This document shows positions 47,001 through 58,888 of a stretch of DNA of 64,000 bases, one piece after another. Source of the stretch: Hemibagrus wyckioides (taxonomy: Eukaryota; Chordata; Actinopteri; Siluriformes; Bagridae). The position numbers and the translations under genes were made by a program. The DNA lies in assembly GCF_019097595.1 (NCBI RefSeq), contig NC_080711.1, forward strand, positions 19,919,928 through 19,983,927, written 5' to 3'. Positions within the stretch are counted from its first letter, which is position 1; the number at the start of each line of letters is the position of its first letter. The notes beneath the pieces were generated by a model, which had not been told where the DNA came from, ran no database searches, and was given only the letters and a program-made list of their open reading frames with translations.

Positions 47001-48022
47001 TAGAGAATAATTAGCTCGCTAGCGTTACAGATTATTTCTGCTATCTAACGCAAGGCAACATAACCAAACAAACAGCTTTGTGTTTAAATGTTTGCCTGTT
47101 TTTTTCCCCCCCGTGTGTTTACAACCTAAACTGGGGAGTGGAATTTTTTTTGGAAAGCTAAACCCACTAGCTGTGGTGCAATGTTGACATTAGTGTAATT
47201 TTAGTCAGTGTTTTCATAGCAACACATGCCTGTCATCCACTAGCTTCGACATTCAGCTGAAATTTTTCCAGTTGAACAAGAGGTGTTCTCATGACACAAA
47301 CAAGTGTGTACTCACCTTCCAATGTTAAAAGCTAGCCAGTTAATATAATATCTCTCCCTCCCCCACAAAATAAGTAAAATAGAGAATATCCCCAAACAAA
47401 ACACGCTAATTAACATTAAAAACAAAAACAGTTTAGCTGGCTAACACTGAGAAATAAGCTGGAAAGTTAACATTAAAATTAGAGAATATATTTCCCAAAC
47501 AAAATTAGATAACTAACATTTTCAATGTTCACAAAAACCAAGCAAGCTAATACTGGAAAATAATCTTAAAGACATCCTACACTTGAACGCTATTTAAGTA
47601 ACTTAAGAGAATATTACTTAAGAGTTATTTACCCAAACAAACAAGCTAGCTAACATTAGAATGTGACAAATACCCAAGCTAACAATTCAAAAGTTTCGAT
47701 AACAAAACCACGTAGCACACCGAACCTGTTGTATTAGCCACGAAACTGTTGTTTATTTCATTTTTTTCCTTAAAACAATAATAAATAAAAGCATTGCCAC
47801 ATTGCTTTAATTTATACAGACCTTAATAGCTTTATTTACAGATGAAATCTTTTCTTTCTTCTTCTGTTTCTGCAGTCAATGCTTTGTTCGGTGAGTGTGA
47901 TTGTTTACTTTCTTGCCTACTCTGTTTTTTTTTTTTTGTTTTTTTATTGTATTCCAGTCTCGATCTGTTGAGATAACATTATCTATGTCACATGTTTGAC
48001 TGGTGCTTGTGTGTATTTTTAT

Positions 48023-48035
48023 TTTATTTTTTATT
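48023..48035 (-). terminator. candidate polyadenylation signals of ube2k
   Basis: Two overlapping AATAAA hexamers read on the minus strand (complement of tttatt at 48023-48028 and 48030-48035), about 405-415 nt past the stop codon. Common in AT-rich DNA, so only suggestive. Confidence 0.3.
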
Positions 48036-48438
48036 TACTGGCATCGTAGAAATGGGATTCCACATAAAAGAGCTCGAGTGATTGTGCAAAATGGAGGAAG
48101 GGGGCAATTTGGGAATGTCCAGCACTGTGGGAAGAAGAATCATGTGACCGGTATGAGGAGAAGGATATTAAGGATGGTGATAACAATATAAAGAATACTG
48201 TTGAGGGAAAGGCACAATGAACTCAAAATGGTGAAAAGGAAAAATAACAATTAAAAAAAAAATAGGGTGAGGAAGATGGCGAGATGAGGAGTTGACGGCA
48301 ATGGAAGGGAATTATGAATGCAGCGTGTTGGGTCAAGGTGCAGTTTATCCATGTAGGAAGTGAATTTGACTTGGGCACGGGCGGAGTCGGGGAAATCTGG
48401 ATAATGGGATGAGGGGTGGTGATCATGGTGCTGTGGGT

Positions 48439-48513
48439 TCAGTTGCTAAGCAACAACTCTGTTGCCGTCTCCACGTCCCAGGATTTTGACGACAATGCCA
48501 CTATTACTGCATT
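48439..48513 (-). CDS. ube2k: ube2k exon 7
   Basis: Residues 177-200: NAVIVALSSKSWDVETATEL ending LLSN and TGA. Acceptor ttcag follows a CT-rich tract. Confidence 0.97.
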   Translation of the reverse strand, partial: NAVIVALSSKSWDVETATELLLSN

Positions 48514-51500
48514 CTGAAAAAGAGAGAGAGAGAAGAAGAAGGAAAAATTTGTCAAAACAAATTCAGGGCCATCATTTGTAGATTTTGAAATATGGATAAT
48601 TTCCTTTTCATAAAAAACAATGGCTAATAAAAAAAAACACACACTACTCACAAAAAGTTAAGGATATTTGGCTTTTGGGTGACTAGATGATAAAGTGCAT
48701 TTAATCAGATATACTGGAGCACAAGGTTATGGGATGTGTTAAATTTATGGAAAATGTAAAAAGTTCACACTACAGTGATATTATATCATGAAAGTAGGGC
48801 ATTTAAGTAGAAGCATGCAATGGTGATTTCCTCATCTCAAACAATTTATTAAAACAAAAGCCAACAACAGTGGTGGGTATACCACAACAAAAAATGTCTC
48901 TGTCTCAATAATTTGTCATGTGCCCTTGACCATCAATTACAGCTTGACAACGACGTCTCATGCTGTTCAGGAGTCGACTTATTGTCTGCTGAGGCATGGC
49001 ATTCCACTCTTCTTGAAGGGCGGCCCTCAGGTCACTGAGGTTCTGGGGTGCAGGGTTACGAGCCTCTACACGGCGACTCAGCTGATCCCATAGGTTTTCT
49101 ATGAGATTCAGGTCTGGAGAAAGTGCAGGCCACTCCATTTCAGGTACCCCAGCCTCCAGCAGCCGTTCCCTAATGATGCGACCTCGATGAGCTGGAGCAT
49201 TGTCGTCCATGAAGATGAAATTAGGCCTGTGTTGTTCATGCAGAGGCACAATGACTGGATTAATGATGTTATTCAGGTAGTATTGGCTTGCCATTGTACC
49301 ATTCACAAGATGTAGGGCAGTTCTGTATTGAGTAGACACACCTGCCCAGACTGTAACACCACCACAACAGTGGCTGATGCATAGCACTCTCCTTGACGTC
49401 TCCAACACCGTTGGCGGCCATCATTTCTGCTCAACGTGAATCGACTTTCTTCAGAGAACAGCACTGAGCACTGGTCCCTTGTCCAGCGTAAATGCTCCCT
49501 GGCCTGGTGGTGTGGTCAGGTACCCTTGCAGGTCGTCTAGCACGCAGACCACACTGATGTAAACGGTTTCGAATGGTCTGACGTGACACTTGGGTGCCTC
49601 TCACCTCCCTTACATGTGCCTGGAGTTGAGTGGCATTCATCATCTGGTTCCGCAGGGCACTGTTCACAATGAAGCAGTCATCAACGTGAGATGTGGCCAA
49701 AGGACATCCACTTCTATGCCTTTCTGTGACTCTTCCAGTCTCTCTGTATCTCTGTCGCAACCTGCTGATGACACTCTGACACTCTAAGCTCAGTGGCCAC
49801 TTCCTTCTGAGAACATCCTGTTTGAAGCCTCGCAATGGCGAGGTACTGTTGATCAGTTGTTAGGTGTCGTCTTGGTCTCATGATGTCAAAATGTGAACAG
49901 CATGATGAAGAGGACTGTTTAAATACCAATTCTAACTGAACCAGAAAATATATTGGTCGATTCATGGATCAAACACCAGTCGCCATTAAGCACCTTGTTA
50001 GAGAACAGCAAGTTCTGCAAAAAGTACTGAAACACTGAACAGTTGGACATGTGCATTCAAAAGTGTAGAGAAGGTCAAATTAGGGTGATATATAAATAAT
50101 AATTAAGGTGATATATAAAGGTTATATTGCATTTTAGGTGCATCCTGAAATTTCACCCGAAAGCCGAATATCCTTAACTTTTTGTGAGTAGTGTATATGA
50201 ACTATGGGTTAGTCTCAATCAGCTCTCTAGTTCAGTAAGTAGGGAGTCAGCCATTTTAAGGGGCGTCTTAATAGAAAATCCGTCAAGTGTGCTCCCTAAA
50301 AAAATCCCATAAAAACAAGTAAGCATCGATGCTCCCCATTTTCCCTTACTGGAAATAATGGAGGGAAAAAAAGGCTGAAGAACTCAAACCCTCAGCCAAC
50401 TTCATATACAAATGAAAGATGATAACATGTTGTAACTCTCGAATGATTACTGTATACACGATACACTGATTCACGACCTGGGGAGTTGACTGAGACGCAC
50501 CCAGTGTCTGATACTCACTTTATCAAAGCCCATAGCACACAGTTTATCTATTTTGCGTGTGTATTCCGGACTGGAGACTGGTGCACCTGCGTAAACGTGT
50601 GACCAGAGCCGAGCCGTCTGCTTAAACATCTCTGGGTTCTGTTTATACTGGGTACACACACAAAACAACAGGAAGTCAGATTCTGTTTGCATTCTTAACC
50701 TAACTTTCACGCTCTATTGACCGCAATTCTGACCTTAATTCTGAATTTATTATAGACTATATTGCAAAAAGTTTTGGGACACGCCTCCAAATCACTGAAT
50801 TCAGGGGTTGGGTTTGGCCCCTTAGTTCCAGTGAAAGGAACTCTTAATGCTTCTGTACACCAAGACATTTAGGACAATTTCATGCTCCCAACTTTGTGGG
50901 AACAGTTTGGGGATGACCCCTTCCTGTTCCAACATGACTGTACACCAGTGCACAAAGCAAGGTCCATAAAGACATGGATGAGTGAGTTTGGTGGAAGGGG
51001 ACATTCCCAAACTACTCCTACAAAGTTGGGAGCATGAAATTGTCCAAAATGTCTTGGCATGTTGAAACATTAAGGAGTTCCTTTCACTGGAACTAAGGGG
51101 CCAGGCTCAACCCCCTGAATTCAATGATTTGGAGGGGTGTCCCAAAACATTTGGCAATATAGTGTATATGACATACATACTCTATGGCCTGAAGACCTTC
51201 TGACCAATCAGAATTTAGAATTCAACTGTGGTGTTGTATAACGAAATACAACACACCCTTGCCAGATTATTAAGAACTAGTATTTCCCACGTCTTGTTCA
51301 TAATGTTTATAATCTGAAGAAAATATTCAGCCCACCTGATTGGCCACCACTGCATCCTGTGGATCGTCTGGTTCTGCCGCTGCCAGTAAAGCCTGTAGGG
51401 ACAGCAGCACTGTCCGGAGTGTCATGGCCGCCGCCCTGACACACACAATGTTTTGGTTTAATGTAAAAAACCTCAGGTGAAAGTTTGGGAATTGAAAGGC

Positions 51501-51659
51501 TAAGACACACACACACGTAAACTAGCCTTACCACTGGTCCTTTAAAATATCCAGACATATGGCACCAGTTACTGAGCTGATGTTGGGATGCCAGATCTTT
51601 GTAATAAATCGTACCTAATGCACAGAGAGAGAGGGGGGGGGAGAAAGAAGGAGCGAGTG

Positions 51660-51701
<42 letters not shown>

Positions 51702-54352
51702 GGAAGGGCTCAAAATCAGCTCCAAATACAATACATGAGCATTTTATTACTACTCATTTGCATATTGTAGATAGTTATTATTAGTGAAAGAAAAATAAAA
51801 GTGCTTCAGTTTCAAAACCCTGTCTTGCTCATGCGCACACACACACACACACGCAAGAATGTGTATCAAATCTAACCAAACCAGATTAGGCTGGTCCTCA
51901 ATACCTCACACATACCTTTGGAGGATTGAAGGGATATGTTTCTGGAATTTTAATTTCTAGCTGGTATCGACCACCTGATGAGGAAAAACAAATGCAGTTA
52001 GGGAACCACAAAGCCAAGACATATACAAGGAAGGCAGACCAAGAAATAACAACAACCACAACAACAATGTAGACAGATAAGCACTAAGAGTCAGAAACTG
52101 GAATAATGCAAAAAATAGAATTAGAAATGAGCCACATAAAAATTGACCTTACCTAGCAATTACTGCTAAACTGAATGAATGTGACTGAACAAATCACTTT
52201 AACCACAAACCAATCTGCACTTCTTGCCTTCGTAAGGTGTGTCAGGTGGTCCTGCGATCTCCCCCTTCAATTCTGTGAAGTTTTCATCCACCAGGTCGAC
52301 TTTGATCTGGTTTTTACTTGTCTGAGGACAAAAGGTTAGTTTTGAATGTCATATTTAGATTGCAATAAAAACAAAACAGGCTCCAAATTAAGAAAGGCAA
52401 AGGTATTTAATTAACACTGGTATGACCAGATGTGAGAATGTAATGAGCAGGTATGCCTGTGCTATGACATCACAATACCTAGATCTCACCTGTCAATCGT
52501 GGGTGTTTGTGGAAGTGTGTGTTACGTTGCCCTTTTGGCGCAGTATGAACAGCCGATTAAAAAATACACTGATCAGGCATAACATTATGACCTGCCTAAT
52601 ATTGTGTTGGTTTCCCTTTTGCTGTCAAAATAGCCATGAACCCTCGAGGCATGGAGTCCACTAGATTCCTGAAGGTGTGCTGTAGTATCTGGCACCAAGA
52701 TGTTTGCAGCAGATCCTTTCGGTCTGCGAGTTGGGGCCTCCATGGATCGGACTTGTTTGTCCAGCAATTTGAGCAACGGTAGCTCGTCTGTTGGATCAGA
52801 CCACATGGGCCAGCCTTCGCTCCCTACGTGCATCAATGAGCCTGGGCCACCCATGACCCTGTCGCTGGTTCACCACTGTTCCTTCCTTGGACCACTTTTA
52901 ACAGATACTGACCACTGCAGACCAGGAACACCCCACAAGAACCGCAGTTTTGGAGATGCTCTGATCCAGTCGTCTAGTCAACTTGGCCCTTCGTCAAACT
53001 CACTCGAATCCTTACACCTGCCCATTTTTCCTGCTTCTAACACATCAACTTTGAGGACAAAATGTTCACTCACTGCCTAATATATCCCACCCACTAACAG
53101 GTGCCATGATGAGGAGATCATCAGTGCAATTCACATGTTGTGCCTGATCGGTGTATACGGTTGTCTGGCTTCACAGGAACTCATATAAGCAATTTGGATG
53201 ATCAGATTAAGGCTGGTTTACACTTCACGACACAGTGAAGTAACGACACAGAGAAAGACCGTCCTGGAGTGGTTATAAAGCGAACATGTGCTACGAGCGT
53301 GTGAACTTAGGAGACGTATCGTTTCATGGTGTGGCTCTGTTGTGTGTAACACACATGGTTGAGGAAAAACACCAGCTTTACACATGTCATGATAACACTG
53401 TGCTTGCTTGTTTTGGGTCACACTTAAGTCACCGGGAGGGGGTCACTAGTCCAGCAGGAAACCTATATAGACATGACGAGGAACCACAGAGGCAGAAATG
53501 ATACCTCCGGTCCCACCATGTCACCCTGTATGGTTCATAGTAAATTCAGACAAGAGTTTCCAGTAACTTTAGCTTCAGAACACATCCACTTTCAGTTTAG
53601 TTTTGAATACTGACACAGACATGTCTTGCGATGGACTGTCCAGAGTTTGTTCCTACTTTGAAACAAGCATTCCTGGAAGATGAATAAATTATTGTACACA
53701 ATATAAATTTCTGACAATGCCTCATTTATGAACCCTGGTATCTAGTGGACTTGAACAGGGATCTAGTTCTTATCAATCACCAGGTGACTAACACTGAGTT
53801 TAAAAAGCACTAGCTTAGCTTAGGTGAAGTTATTGTATATATGCGTAAAAGGGGTAAATAATTCGTTTTCTTCATCATACACGTGACAATTAATTCACTA
53901 AAACCAACCAAAAATCAGGTCAGTTTGGAGTCACGTCGGCCTGCTTGCTTCCTTTCCCATTAGCTCGTGACCAGCTTAGCTTAGCTTAGCTTAGCTTGCA
54001 GTAGAACTGAAGCAAAATTCTCAACCGTATCAACTTGGCAACGTGGTGTGGCACGGTTTGACAGAAATAAAATAAATTACGACATGCTTCCCGTCAGCAC
54101 AGAGACGAAAGCAGAGTCATTTCATTGTAAAACTGCTAGCCATAGCTTGAACCGAAGCATTAGCACAAAGCTAATGCAGTACAGTAGGTAGGAGGAAGTT
54201 ATGTATTAGGTTAGCATAATTCCTCAGCCACAGGAAATGATACACGGCGAAACGAATGAGGTGTAAAATGTGTGTGGAAATAAACTGACCTCTTCGCTTT
54301 TAAGGACTTCTTTAAATTCCCGTTTTATCCTCTGCACCGCGATGTTAGCCAT
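48439..54352 (-). CDS. ube2k: ubiquitin-conjugating enzyme E2 K (7 exons)
   Basis: Exons, 5' to 3': 54352-54290, 52321-52228, 51974-51916, 51614-51532, 51435-51336, 50647-50519, 48513-48439; 603 nt, exactly 200 aa as in human UBE2K. The class II E2 joins an N-terminal UBC fold (about 1-155) to a C-terminal UBA domain (about 160-200). It accepts ubiquitin from E1 on Cys92 (GAICLDIL, with the HPN motif at 81-83) and builds Lys48-linked chains in cytosol and nucleus. The start MANIAVQRIKREFKEVLKSE and end TATELLLSN are near identical to human. Six changes or so are conservative (for example Arg/Lys swaps near 180). Intron 2 uses a GC donor (GAAG|gcaaga); all others are GT-AG. Confidence 0.97.
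48642..50193 (-). mobile_element. Tc1-like transposon, third autonomous family, copy A
   Basis: Ends 'cactactcacaaaaagttaa' and complement, with TA after the right end (50194-50195). The minus strand holds nearly a whole Tc1 transposase. It sits in ube2k intron 6 in the same orientation as the gene. Confidence 0.92.
48905..49890 (-). pseudogene. Tc1 transposase pseudogene, copy A
   Basis: Starts MRPRRHLTTDQQYLAIARLQ with a helix-turn-helix, is shifted near 49780 (SECHQQVATE), continues with SGCPLATSHVDDC and QVSRQTIRNRLHQCGLRARR, and after further breaks gives the DDE domain FIFMDDNAPAHRGRIIRERL and WPALSPDLNLIENLWDQL, ending GHMTNY. The residue at the first catalytic position is Glu (LFSEESRF) instead of Asp. 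Confidence 0.9.
50519..50647 (-). CDS. ube2k: ube2k exon 6
   Basis: Residues 134-176: YKQNPEMFKQTARLW and the start of the UBA domain (KLCAMGFDK). Acceptor acccag, donor gtgagt. Confidence 0.97.
50755..51164. mobile_element. fold-back Tc1 derivative (hairpin element)
   Basis: TA flanks at 50753-50754 and 51165-51166. The first about 180 bp and the last about 165 bp are inverted copies of each other ('ccccttagttccagtgaaag', 'caatttcatgctcccaactt', 'gtttggg'), so the element is almost one long imperfect palindrome. It derives from the family of 3352-4596 and has no coding capacity. It lies in ube2k intron 5. Confidence 0.9.
51336..51435 (-). CDS. ube2k: ube2k exon 5
   Basis: Residues 100-133: AAAMTLRTVLLSLQALLAAA and DPQDAVVANQ, the C-terminal helices of the UBC fold. 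Confidence 0.97.
51532..51614 (-). CDS. ube2k: ube2k exon 4 (catalytic Cys92)
   Basis: Residues 73-99: VRFITKIWHPNISSVTGAIC includes the HPN motif and ends at catalytic Cys92; then LDILKDQ. Confidence 0.97.
51632..51700. repeat. (GA)n microsatellite
   Basis: GA tract just upstream of ube2k exon 4 in intron 3; on the minus strand it reads as (TC)n, about 15-80 bp from the acceptor. Confidence 0.9.
51916..51974 (-). CDS. ube2k: ube2k exon 3
   Basis: Residues 53-72: GRYQLEIKIPETYPFNPPK. Acceptor catcag, donor gtatgt. Missed by ORF searching because it is 59 nt. Confidence 0.95.
52228..52321 (-). CDS. ube2k: ube2k exon 2 (GC donor)
   Basis: Residues 22-52 plus one base: TSKNQIKVDLVDENFTELKG and PPDTPYEG. 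The only splice position that keeps frame with exon 3 gives GAAG|gcaaga, a GC-AG intron. Confidence 0.94.
52567..53153 (-). mobile_element. Tc1/mariner non-autonomous element ('gatcaggcata' family)
   Basis: Inverted ends 'cactgatcaggcataacatt' and 'gcctgatcggtg' with TA on both sides, in ube2k intron 1. The remnant transposase N-terminus is antisense, as in the copies at 8098 and 13309. Confidence 0.88.
53972..53998. repeat. (AGCTT)n short tandem repeat
   Basis: Five copies of 'agctt' with the palindromic core AGCT, in ube2k intron 1. Confidence 0.85.
54290..54352 (-). CDS. ube2k: ube2k exon 1
   Basis: Residues 1-21, from ATG at 54352 to donor gtcagt. The start equals the universal MANIAVQRIKREF of the family. 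Confidence 0.96.
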
Positions 54353-54386
54353 ACTGCTGTGTGTGTATATGTGTGTGTGTGAGTGA

Positions 54387-54390
<4 letters not shown>

Positions 54391-54461
<71 letters not shown>
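54391..54461. repeat. (GA)n tract in the ube2k 5' flank
   Basis: About 70 bp of GA repeat starting 39 bp upstream of the ATG; on the gene strand it is (TC)n and could be 5' UTR or promoter. Confidence 0.93.
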
Positions 54462-55344
<883 letters not shown>

Positions 55345-55708
55345 TAAGACGTGACTTAAAATGGCTGACTCCCTACTTACTGACCTACTTACCTACAAAC
55401 CCATAGTTCATATACACTACTCACAAAAAGTTAAGGATATTGGGCTTTCGGGTGAAATTTCAGGATGCACCTAAAATGCACTATGACCTTTACAAGTGAA
55501 CTTAATTTGACCTTCTCTACACTTTTGAATGCACATGTCCAACTGTTCAGTGTTTCAGTACTTTTTGCAGAACTTGCTGTTCTCTAACAAAGTGCTTAAA
55601 GGCAAAATTCACAACTGGTGTTTGATCCATGTATCGACCAATAAATTTTCTGGTTCAATTAGAATTGGTATTTAAACAGTCCTCTTCATCATGCTGTTCA
55701 CATTTTGA

Positions 55709-56509
55709 TATCATGAGACCAAGACGACGCCTAACAACTGATCAACAGTACCTCGCCATTGCGAGGTTTCAAACAGGATGTTCTCAGAGGGAAGTGGCCA
55801 CTGAGCTTAGAGTGTCACAGAGTGTCATCAGCAGGCTGCGACAGAGATACAGAGAGACTGGAAGAGTCACAGAAAGGCTAGACGACCTGCAAGGGTACCT
55901 GACCACACAACCAGGCCAGGGAGCATTTACTCTGGACGAGGGACCAGTGGGCCTCAGTGCTGTTCTCTGATGAAAGTTGATTCACGTTGAGCAGAAATGA
56001 TGGCCACCAGTGATGTTGGAGACGTCAAGGAGAGCGCTATGCATCAGCCACTGTGATGGTGTTACAGTCTGGGCAGGTGTGTCTACTCAATACAGAACTG
56101 CCCTACATCTTGTGAATGGTACAATGACAAGCCAATACTACCTGAATAACATCATTAATCCAGTCATTGTGCCCCTGCATGAACAACACAGGCCTAATTT
56201 CATCTTCATGGACGACACTGCTCCAGCTCATCGAGGTCGCATCATTAGGGAACAGCTGCTGGAGGATGGGGTACCTGAAATGGAGTGGCCTGCACTTTCT
56301 CCAGACCTGAATCCCAAAACCTATGGGATCAGCTGAGTCGCTGTGTAGAGGCTCATAACCCTGCACCCCAGAACCTCAGTGACCTGAGGGCCGCCCTTCA
56401 AGAAGAGTGGAATGCCATGCCTCAGCAGACAATAAGTCGACTCCTGAACAGCATGAGACGTCGTTGTCAAGCTGTAATTGATGGTCAAGGGCACATGACA
56501 AATTATTGA
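55709..56509 (+). pseudogene. Tc1 transposase pseudogene, copy B
   Basis: MRPRRRLTTDQQYLAIARFQ and SQSVISRLRQRYRETGRVTE join straight to LDDLQGYLT, so about 70 residues present in copy A are deleted. In the DDE domain the first Asp is kept (FSDES) but the next codon is TGA; FIFMDDTAPAHRGRI follows and a frameshift at 'ctgaatccc' (about 56311) breaks the Glu region. The C-terminus GHMTNY is intact. Confidence 0.9.
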
Positions 56510-56731
56510 GACATTGACATTTTTTGTTGTGGTATACCCACCACTGTTGTTGGTTTTTGTTTAAATAAATTGTTTGAGATGAGGAAATCACCACTGCATG
56601 CTTCTACTTAAATGCCCTACTTTCATGATATAATATCACTGTAGCGTGAACTTTTTACATTTTCCATAAATTTAACACATCCCATAACCTTGTGCTCCAG
56701 TATATCTGATTAAATGCACTTTATCATCTAG

Positions 56732-57127
56732 TGCTGCTAATATTATGAACAGCAGCTACGCTAATGCTGTTCCATTATTTCCCTTCTTCTACCCATCCCT
56801 TTGTAAGGACTGGGGTATTTAAAGCAGCGCCATGGACAACAACCTCCTTATTGATTTACATAACATTCTACACATAGTGTATCGGCATCACACAATTGTC
56901 ACCCAAATGAGGATGGGTTCCCTTTTGAGTCTGGTTCCTCTCAAGGTTTCTTCCTCATACCATCTAAGGGAGTTTTTCCTTGCCACAGTCCCCTCAGTCG
57001 CCTCAGTCTTGCTCACTTGTATATGTTTGTTGTGTTCTTATGTTGTTTCTCATGTAAAGCTGCTTTGAGACAATGCACAATGCTCTTTGTTAAAAGTGCT
57101 ATACAAATAAAACTGAATTGAATTGAA
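56732..57127 (+). mobile_element. nested LINE-type 3' tail insertion inside Tc1 copy B
   Basis: This block is absent from copy A at the same place. It contains 'ggtttcttcctcataccatc', 'tagggagtttttccttgcc' and 'gctgctttgagacaatg', then ends in an 'aaataaaactgaattgaatt' tail, typical of widespread fish non-LTR tails. Confidence 0.75.
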
Positions 57128-57497
57128 ATTTCACCCAAAAGCCAAATATCCTTAACTTTTTGTGAGTAGTATATATATTTTATACACCGTATTTTAGTGT
57201 TCTTCTACTTCTTCTTTTTTACTTACTGCAGTGCCTAAAAATATTCAAAACCCAGTGAGATGTCCTTTTTTTGTAAGCTCGGACTTCCTGACTTTTATCA
57301 TGATCACACACTGATGATTTTGTTTTAGTTGTTTTCTACTAAAATTTCACCAGATGTTCCAAGATTACTTTCTCAAGTACAAATACACACACATTTTTTA
57401 AAACAGTTATTTTTTTATCATACTGTAATCACAACATATATTTATACAGTATTTACAGTTCAACATCTCAGTACTCACAAATCAATTTTTTAACATA

Positions 57498-57740
57498 GAT
57501 CAATCAGGCATTACATTATAAAGTGAAGTGAAATAAAGTGAGTAACACTGATGATCATTATGACACCTGTTAGTGGGCGCGATATATTAAGCAGGAAGTG
57601 AACATTTTGTCATCAAAGTTGATGTGTTAGAAGCAGGAAAAATGGACAAGCGTAAGGATTTGAGCGAGTTTGATGAAGGACCAAATTGTGATGGCTAGAC
57701 CACTGGATCAGAGCATCTTCAAAACTGCAGCTTTAACTAA
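57498..57740 (+). mobile_element. truncated element of the 'gatcaggcata' family
   Basis: Has the left end 'gatcaatcaggcattacatt' and, on the plus strand, the transposase start [13 protein letters not shown] before it dissolves into unrelated sequence. Confidence 0.7.
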
Positions 57741-58164
57741 ATATATAATATAAGCAAATGTGGAAATTCAAGATCATTATTTACATTTGAAAAGTCAAGA
57801 TCATTATTCATATTTGACTTGATCTTGGACAGAACCTTTGTTATACCAAACAGATTTTTCAAAAATGATGCATTAGGCTGTTATACATTCATTAGTAAAT
57901 CTGTTTTTGAGTAATTCTGGTGGCAACAAATGCAGGATAAACATGAGTCTTTCATTTGTGAAACCATTTGATGAATGAAATTTTATGCACTTTACACTAA
58001 ATGTACTGAATCAGCTGAAGACATGCATGGTCTGGGAAGTTTTCCTGTCTTCAGTTAAGCTAAATTCAACAAGCTTTAAACAATAGACTTTAGCAACTGA
58101 AATGCAGTAGGTACTGACACAGCACACGATTATGTACACAGCTTTCACAAAGCAGCTTTACACA

Positions 58165-58270
58165 AATCAGAATGTCTAATGTGCAAGCCAGAGGCAAAGA
58201 AAAACTTCCTGAGACAACATTAAGATGAAGAAACTTTAGAGCAACCAGACTTTAAAGGGAACCCAGCCTG
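58165..58270 (-). repeat. LINE-type tail fragment
   Basis: Antisense relative of the tail at 56900-57127 ('aaagaaaaacttcctgagac', 'aagatgaagaaac'). Confidence 0.4.
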
Positions 58271-58339
58271 CACATTGTGATTAAAAATCACAGCAAAGTC
58301 ACCAAACATGTCTTGGCTGGATTTAGACTTAGGCTAAAT

Positions 58340-58340
58340 T

Positions 58341-58420
<80 letters not shown>

Positions 58421-58428
58421 TTCTTTTT
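58340..58428. repeat. (TTTC)n microsatellite
   Basis: About 85 bp of TTTC repeat, 60 bp downstream of the klb stop codon; it would be a (GAAA)n tract in the klb 3' UTR. Confidence 0.95.
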
Positions 58429-58487
58429 GTTGTTAAACTCCAATTGTGATTGACAGGAAAGAAGGTTTCAACAACAGAGAAAGATCG

Positions 58488-58888
58488 TCAGACTCTGTAC
58501 CCCACCCTTCTCATGGCTTGGCCCATCTTCCTCTTCCTTGTCTTCATTCTCCTCTTCCTCCTGCTCCTCCTCATCATGCCTGTAACCATGACACCGGCTA
58601 GCACAGACACACTGACCATGACACACATGCCAAAGAAGAGCAACGGTTTGTTCTGACAGATCCAGCACTCCGACTCGCTCACTTTTGTCTCGCAAAGTGA
58701 GGTCACAGGACCGGAGATGGAGGGAAGTCCACTCTGAGAGATGAGTTGGCGGTAAATGGTGACCGAGGCTTTGGGACGGGAGTGATGGTGGGGGGAGAGG
58801 AAGAATCCGAAATCTGGAGTGTGATGGAGTGTGTCTTGCAGCTTCCAAACATAAAAACCACGCACATCAACTCCATCAAGGACACGAG
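58488..58888 (-). CDS. klb: klb exon 5 (C-terminus, transmembrane helix)
   Basis: RVLDGVDVRGFYVWKLQD and PDFGFFLSP match human LIDKVRIKGYYAFKL and PRFGFFTSD. The protein ends MRRVGYRV and TGA after the transmembrane helix and basic tail. Confidence 0.94.

Larger units (their letters stand above)
45058..48438. other. intergenic region between chrna9 and ube2k
   Basis: Contains a GC-richer patch at 45650-45740, a SINE fragment, a minisatellite and AT-rich sequence with many 'gctagctaac' words. No gene was recognised. The 3' UTR of ube2k probably occupies the high end. Confidence 0.5.
55415..57171 (+). mobile_element. Tc1-like transposon, third autonomous family, copy B
   Basis: Same ends as copy A ('cactactcacaaaaagttaa'), TA on both sides (55413-55414 and 57172-57173), opposite orientation. 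It has lost an internal block of the transposase and gained an insertion of about 395 bp near its right end. Confidence 0.92.
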
